Of a stretch of 64,000 nucleotides of DNA, positions 59,627 to 64,000 are shown one piece after another. The notes below the pieces were generated by a model. That model saw only the letters and a list, made by a program, of their open reading frames with translations. It made no database searches and had not been told where the DNA came from. The stretch is taken from NCBI RefSeq assembly GCF_021018895.1, contig NC_079375.1, positions 3,000,560-3,064,559 on the forward strand, written 5' to 3'. This DNA comes from Seriola aureovittata. Its lineage: Eukaryota > Chordata > Actinopteri > Carangiformes > Carangidae. Each line of letters starts with the position of its first letter. Within the stretch, counting starts at the first letter, position 1. The position numbers and the translations under genes are program-made.

Positions 59627-59790
59627 GCCAACAGCTTTTGGGGCGACAGCAGTGCACTGTATAGTGTCTTTATGGGAGGTTTAAGGGGGTTTATAGTTGT
59701 CAATGTAAAATGAGCAAATATGAGGGCACCTATTTCCCCTTGGTTGGCCCCAAGCATTTGCCTGGTTTTCCTCTCCTGACAGTGCAGCTG
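59627..59790 (+). repeat. Dispersed repeat family D, copy 3
   Basis: Shares AGCAGTGCACTGTATAGTGT, GGTTTAAGGGGGTTTATAGT and CCCCAAGCATTTGCCTGG with the reverse copy at 1571-1832. It is the closest pair in the window. Confidence 0.7.
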
Positions 59791-60359
59791 TACATTTTTA
59801 ATGCATCTTTAACGCTGCTTTATACTTCTGCTCAAAGTATATCAAAACTGTGCTTCAGTACAGCACTGCAGTTAATTTCCACCACGAAACATGAGGTAGG
59901 CGCTTCACTCCTACGCTGCTGACACATGAAGACCTACTGAAGCTGAACTGTTGATGTTTGGATCTAAAACATTTCAGACCGTTCTGAACTCTTTGGATGC
60001 GTTGGTTTATCTGCGGTGCCGTAGGTTGAGCTGAGACTTCCTGATGTTTATTTTCCATCGTTTTTCTCACACATGTCGGGTGATTATGTGAACTGTCCAC
60101 TGTGCAGCTGTGTTTTCACGATGTGGTAAATCAAGCACATGTTAGTCTCTGCAGAGGCTGAAAACTCTGATGTCACCAAATGAGTAGGGTTACTGCTGTA
60201 GTGGTTTGAAGGTCTGAAAACAAATGAAGGTTTTTCTGGGTCACATAAATTTCAGTTAGCATATCTCAGTGTGTATTTAGGACCTCATATTTAACATGTT
60301 GAGTGCTGAGTACTCAAGTACTTTAAACTGACTCTGTTCTGTTCTTTCTCTCTCTGCAG
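59791..60359. other. myo10: Last part of myo10 intron 1
   Basis: Non-coding. Ends with the splice acceptor tract of exon 2 (GTTCTGTTCTTTCTCTCTCT then GCAG). Confidence 0.6.
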
Positions 60360-60458
60360 GGTGACCGGGTGTGGTTAAGGGAGGATGAACAGTACCTTCC
60401 CAGCACCGTGTCCTCTTGCTCTGGAGGTGTCGTTGCCTTTGCCACAGACTACGGCCAG
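60360..60458 (+). CDS. myo10: Unconventional myosin-X, coding exon 2 (residues 8-40)
   Basis: A 99-base exon between a strong acceptor (TCTCTCTGCAG) and a donor (CAG/GTGAGA). It translates in the frame left open by exon 1 to 33 residues beginning GDRVWLRE, with LPSTVSSC in the middle and ending FATDYGQ. This corresponds residue for residue in length to residues 8-40 of vertebrate myosin-X and forms the SH3-like N-terminal subdomain of the motor that precedes the ATPase core. Both flanking introns are phase 0. The exon has no stop or frameshift. Catalytic motifs (P-loop, switch I and II) are encoded by later exons outside the window. Which teleost myo10 paralogue this is cannot be decided from 40 residues. 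Confidence 0.95.
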
Positions 60459-61058
60459 GTGAGAATCACTTCTGCCTGTTTTTATAACTAAAAGGCCCCG
60501 TTCAGAGCTCGTTCTGCCTGACGACCGTGCCGTCCCACAGAAACACAAAAAACCAGGGAAACATGACTCCACTCACAGGAGGATCTCCCCGACTTTCCCA
60601 AACCTCCTCTGACACCGACAGACTTTTCTTTCCCCTAAACCTACAAGAGAGCAAAGGCTTAAAGAGGTCCTCACATAATTTAGGATCAGCTCGAGATGGG
60701 GCAAATCCCCTAATCCCCATATGGTTCTCTATTATCTCTTTGATCCGTGTGTTGTCAAAATAGCAGACACAGAGGAGGTGAAGGACACATGGGACAGAGG
60801 TCACCGGGGGATTTCTGTGTGCTTTGGATTGATTATGAAGAATTAACATGAATCAACCCATCAGTTAGATTTTACACAAAACATTTCATTTCCTGTGTGA
60901 CGCGTTGAACTCCACAGGTTTGAACCAACACAGAGAGAAGTGTGTATCTTCACAAAGTGGGGATCTTTTTGGCTTTTGATACTTTGCTTTGTCTCCAAAC
61001 ACTAAAGGGAAAAGTGACGAGGAAGACTGACAAAGCTGCCAGCATCACGTCATGTCAG

Positions 61059-61080
61059 CACACACACACACACACACACA
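61059..61080 (+). repeat. (CA)n microsatellite
   Basis: Pure CA run of about 22 bases. Confidence 0.95.
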
Positions 61081-61304
61081 TATCACATGGTTATATGTGC
61101 TATTCACCAACACCAACAGCTGACTGATCTGACCGCTGCTGCAGCAGTTTATGACTCCTTTAACACACTGAAAAGAAAAGACGCTTTAGATGAGAGTCTG
61201 TTTAGAGGTGTCGAGCATCGCACCTGAATAAGCAGGGTAAAGGATGAGGACGCGGAGATGAGCACAGTTTTCACACCTGAGAGAATTCACTCTGGTTTTT
61301 GCGA

Positions 61305-61915
61305 AGGCTGAGATTCAGATTTTAACTTCACTTGAGGGTGAAACTCTGTGAAGGAGTTTAAGGATCTCTGGGTCTTGTTTACGAGTGAGGGTAGGATGGA
61401 GCGGGAGATTGACAGGTAGATTGGTGTGGCATCAGGCGTTGTACCGGACCGTCATGGTGAAGAAGGAGCTGAGTTGGGAGGCAAAGCTCTTGATTTAACA
61501 GTGGATGTTGGATCCCACCCTCACCTATGGTCATGAGCTTTAGGTAGGGACTGAAAGAATGAGATCATGGATACAAGAGGCTGAAATGTGTTTCCTCTGT
61601 AGCGTGGCTGGACGGGGTGAGGAGCTCAGAGAAGAGCTGCTTCTCTTTCGTGTTGAAAGTAGCCAGTTGAGGTGGTTCGGGCTTCTGGTCAGGATGCGTC
61701 CTGGAGGTCTTCCAGGCACGTATGGCTGGTAGGAGCCCCCCGGTGTAGACCCAGCACATGCTGGAGAGATTATATGTTGTATCTGGCCTGGGAACTCCTC
61801 GGGATCCCCCAGGAAGAGATGGAAAACACTGATGGGGAGAGGAACATCTGGACTACTTTGAGCGACCCAACCTCAGATAAGCAGCAAAAAATGGATGGTT
61901 CAGATTTTATTTAGA
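61305..61915 (+). pseudogene. 3' end of a decayed non-LTR retrotransposon (ORF2 C-terminus)
   Basis: Characteristic blocks of a common fish LINE are present in order: GTTTAAGGATCTCTGGGTCT, GTGAGGGTAGGATGGAGCGG, CCGTCATGGTGAAGAAGGAG, CTCACCTATGGTCATGAGCT, GGTCAGGATGCGTCCTGGAG and the tail CAGATAAGCAGCAAAAAATG then GATGG. Frame fragments such as YLAWELLGIPQEEME and, out of phase, RWFGLLVRM fit the ORF2 C-terminal region. Several frameshifts and stops break the frame. It is inserted in sense with myo10 and 5' truncated. Confidence 0.8.
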
Positions 61916-62508
61916 TTTGATTATTTGATTCCACGCTTTAATAATACAGCGAATTGTGGCTGCTAAATTTGTCACCTTCAAATTAGTGTTAGGATGTCCC
62001 TTGCATTGTCAGATCAATGTATTTAACTGTAATTGCTGCGAATCAAAGGCTAATTCACGGTTTTTGCTGCATGGGTCCATGTGATGTGAAGTCACACTGT
62101 TCACACACACATGTACCTGTCAAGTAAAGGGGACGCTCATTTTTTGCAGCATGTAGCGTTTATTTATTTCCCACCGTTCATTTGACTTTTTCATGTTACA
62201 AACAACCGAGAGCTTCTTCTTTCTTTTCAGGAGGAAGCCATCATGTTTTCTGTTCCGTACACATGACCACTGACTGCTGTATGAAAAGATGCGTGTCCGT
62301 GTCCGCAGGGCGAGCGGAAACCACGAACGGGCCTTAACTCAACATTAGTGATTGTTACAGCTGCGGTTGACCACAGCACACTGAGGCCGCCTCTGTTTAA
62401 ACATTTACTGTCCTGCTGACCAAATACTGTTGAATAAGCCCATCTCGTCTTCTTCACCACGAACAATGCTCCACTGATCTCAGTGACATAAATATTGCAC
62501 TTTCTATA
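61916..62508. other. Intron 2 stretch
   Basis: Nothing recognised. Confidence 0.4.
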
Positions 62509-62565
62509 GCTGCTTTCACAATAAAAGTCTCCAGCTAGTTTGGAAAACTTTTAATTTGAAGCAGC
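62509..62565. mobile_element. Foldback MITE-like element, family G, internally deleted copy
   Basis: GCTGCTTTCACAATAAAAGT and ACTTTTAATTTGAAGCAGC are inverted ends only about 18 bases apart. They match the termini at 38269-38530. Confidence 0.6.
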
Positions 62566-63235
62566 AGGGAAAGAGTGTGAACAGGAACTCGGAGTGAAAC
62601 TAAACTTAAAGCATGGCCCTGCACAATCTCTTTGTGGATGTTTCTTGACATTATATTTTCATAATAACATCCTTTTATATTTCTTTATTTAATCTGAACT
62701 TCATTGAGTTTAGACTAGCTCCCTTTTAACCGCAGCCTTTAAAACTCAGGCCAGTAAACACTGACCTGTGTGAGCTGTCTGAGTGGATTTACTCTCCTCG
62801 ACCCTCCTGTGCTGACAGCTTCAACAAAGACTTCCTGTGTAGCGGCCGGGCGGCGGAGGGTCACTACCAGAGGACGCTCTGTAAATGTGAGCGCTGAAGG
62901 ATTTAGGGTCATGTTGAGCCGGCGTATTGTCCTGAAGATTTATCGGCAGATTAAGGCATTCTTATCTCCTGGCTGCTTCGCACTCACACACTCGGCCAGA
63001 GCTGCTGGTCACTGAAGCTAATGAGCCTCCGCACCGCAGTCTACAGACGAGGTGTTGGGCTCGTGTTGTTGTTGCTGTAGCTTCTGGGCTGTTTTTAGCT
63101 CTAGTGATGACGGTGTCAGTCTGACGACATCTATTATCACCATCAAGTTGTCGCTTGTGCTTTTAAAGTGTCGATTATTCAGACATTCGTGTCCCTCTCA
63201 TGACGACCCGCTGTGCCAAAACACAGCGACACAAA
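62566..63235. other. Intron 2 stretch
   Basis: No exon or repeat recognised. Bases 62765-63060 are GC-richer (AGCGGCCGGGCGGCGGAGG) and free of simple repeats. Confidence 0.4.
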
Positions 63236-64000
63236 GCTGTCTGTTCTTCTTTTCTTTTCTGCACCTTTTATTTTTCTTCTGTTTTTCTCTTTTCTTTAGT
63301 TTTTTGTCTCTTTTTTATCTTTTAGTCCTCTCTCTTCCCTGGTCTCTTTTTCTGTGCAATTAAATAATTTGTCTCTCCTCTTCTCTTCCATCTGTCTTCT
63401 TCTTGTCTTTTTTCTCCCCTTCTTCTTTATCTCTCCTTTTTAATATCTTAATCCTCTTGATTTGGTCCCTAATCATTCAATAATGTATCTCTTCTTTTTG
63501 TTTTGTCTGTTGTTTCTTCCTCTTGTCTTTTGGCTTCTTGTTTCTTAGTTTCCATTTTTTTAGTGATCTCTTCTGATTTCTGTCTCCTTTTTAATCTTTT
63601 TCTCTTCCTCCTATTTCATTTGTCTCTCCTTTTTTCTTCCTTGTTTTTGTTTCTCATCCTCTCTTCTTGTTTGTGCTTTATGACTTTTTTTGGTCTCTTT
63701 TCCCCTCTCCTTGTTACTCATCTTTTTTCTTTTAATGTTTCCTCTCCTCTCCTCTCCTCTCCTCTCCTCTCCTCTCCTCTCCTCTCCTCTCCTCTCCTCT
63801 CCTCTTCTCTCCTGTTTCCTCTCCTCTTCTCTCCTCTCCTGTTTCCTCTCCTCTCCTGTTTCCTCTCCTCTCCTGTTTCCTCTCCTCTCCTCTCCTCTCC
63901 TGTTTCCTCTCCTCTCCTGTTTCCTCTCCTCTCCTCTCCTCTTCTCTCCTCTCCTGTTTCCTCTCCTCTCCTCTCCTCCTCTCCTCTCCTCTCCTCTCCT
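63236..64000 (+). repeat. Long pyrimidine-rich tract with (CCTCT)n and a 17-bp higher-order unit
   Basis: From about 63236 the plus strand is almost entirely T and C. From 63741 it is a (CCTCT)n pentamer array. CCTGTTT interruptions at about 63811, 63838, 63855, 63872, 63899, 63916 and 63953 are spaced by 17, 27 or 37 bases, giving a 17-base unit CCTGTTTCCTCTCCTCT extended by whole pentamers. The array runs off the window end. Confidence 0.9.

Larger units (their letters stand above)
24642..60359 (+). other. myo10: myo10 intron 1 (35.7 kb)
   Basis: Begins GTAAGG and ends with a strong pyrimidine tract and CAG (TTCTTTCTCTCTCTGCAG). Phase 0. It contains no further recognisable coding exon, but many microsatellites and fossils of mobile DNA listed separately. 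A long first intron near the start of the motor domain is also a feature of mammalian MYO10, so alternative promoters or enhancers could lie here. Confidence 0.85.
60459..64000 (+). other. myo10: myo10 intron 2 (5' part, continues beyond the window)
   Basis: Begins GTGAGA. No exon 3 candidate (expected to start with a VFTYKQ-like sequence) is seen before the window ends. Contents are a CA microsatellite, a LINE 3' end, a short foldback element and a long pyrimidine tract, each listed separately. Confidence 0.8.

Noticed and set aside
60459..64000. Search for myo10 coding exon 3
   Set aside because: No acceptor followed by a VFTYKQ-like frame was found. The exon is presumed to lie beyond the window.
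1..64000. CRISPR array, prokaryotic operon or phage-type system
   Set aside because: Repeat structure, splice signals and base composition are those of a vertebrate genome. No regularly spaced repeat-spacer array is present.

Overview
The window looks like chromosomal DNA from a teleost fish. Protein-coding sequence is very sparse. Long (CA)n/(GT)n microsatellites are dense, with about twenty runs. Decayed Tc1-like elements, short foldback (MITE-like) elements, LINE tails and SINE-like pieces of types common in fish genomes are scattered throughout. I cannot place the species; a ray-finned, probably percomorph-type genome is an inference from the repeat content.

The only protein-coding gene I can support is the 5' end of an unconventional myosin-X gene (myo10 or a teleost paralogue) on the + strand. 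Coding exon 1 (24621-24641) gives MDNFFTE and ends at a consensus donor. Coding exon 2 (60360-60458) is 99 bases in the same phase and gives 33 residues containing RVWLRE, LPSTV and TDYGQ. Together they form the first 40 residues of the myosin-X N-terminal region, the same number as in human MYO10. They are separated by a first intron of 35.7 kb. The rest of the gene lies beyond base 64000. The leader upstream of exon 1 is GC-rich, carries three short upstream ORFs and may contain a small 5'UTR intron.

Layout. 1-13.9 kb: repeat-rich DNA with no gene seen; it may be the intron of a minus-strand gene. 13.45-14.18 kb: a CpG-rich block with a strong minus-strand splice donor at 13952/13951, which could be a non-coding first exon of a divergent gene. 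By synteny with vertebrates, basp1 is the obvious candidate, but no basp1 coding sequence is in the window. 14.2-23.9 kb: intergenic, with two outward-facing CTCF-like motifs at 14.65 and 15.33 kb and several dispersed repeats. 23.98-24.62 kb: myo10 promoter and leader. 24.64-60.36 kb: intron 1, with microsatellites, foldback elements, a decayed 20-bp repeat rich in TAATCC, and Tc1 and SINE fossils. 60.46-64 kb: start of intron 2, with a LINE 3' end and a pyrimidine-rich tract of about 760 bases running off the window edge.

Nearly all other open reading frames are chance or repeat-derived. I found no CRISPR array, rRNA, convincing tRNA gene or intact transposon. I did not find a new multi-gene system. 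The most unusual observations are structural: a microinversion inside a duplicated repeat, a TTAA-flanked foldback element carrying a consensus splice donor, the TAATCC-rich decayed minisatellite, and the possible divergent promoter with a CTCF-like pair beside it.
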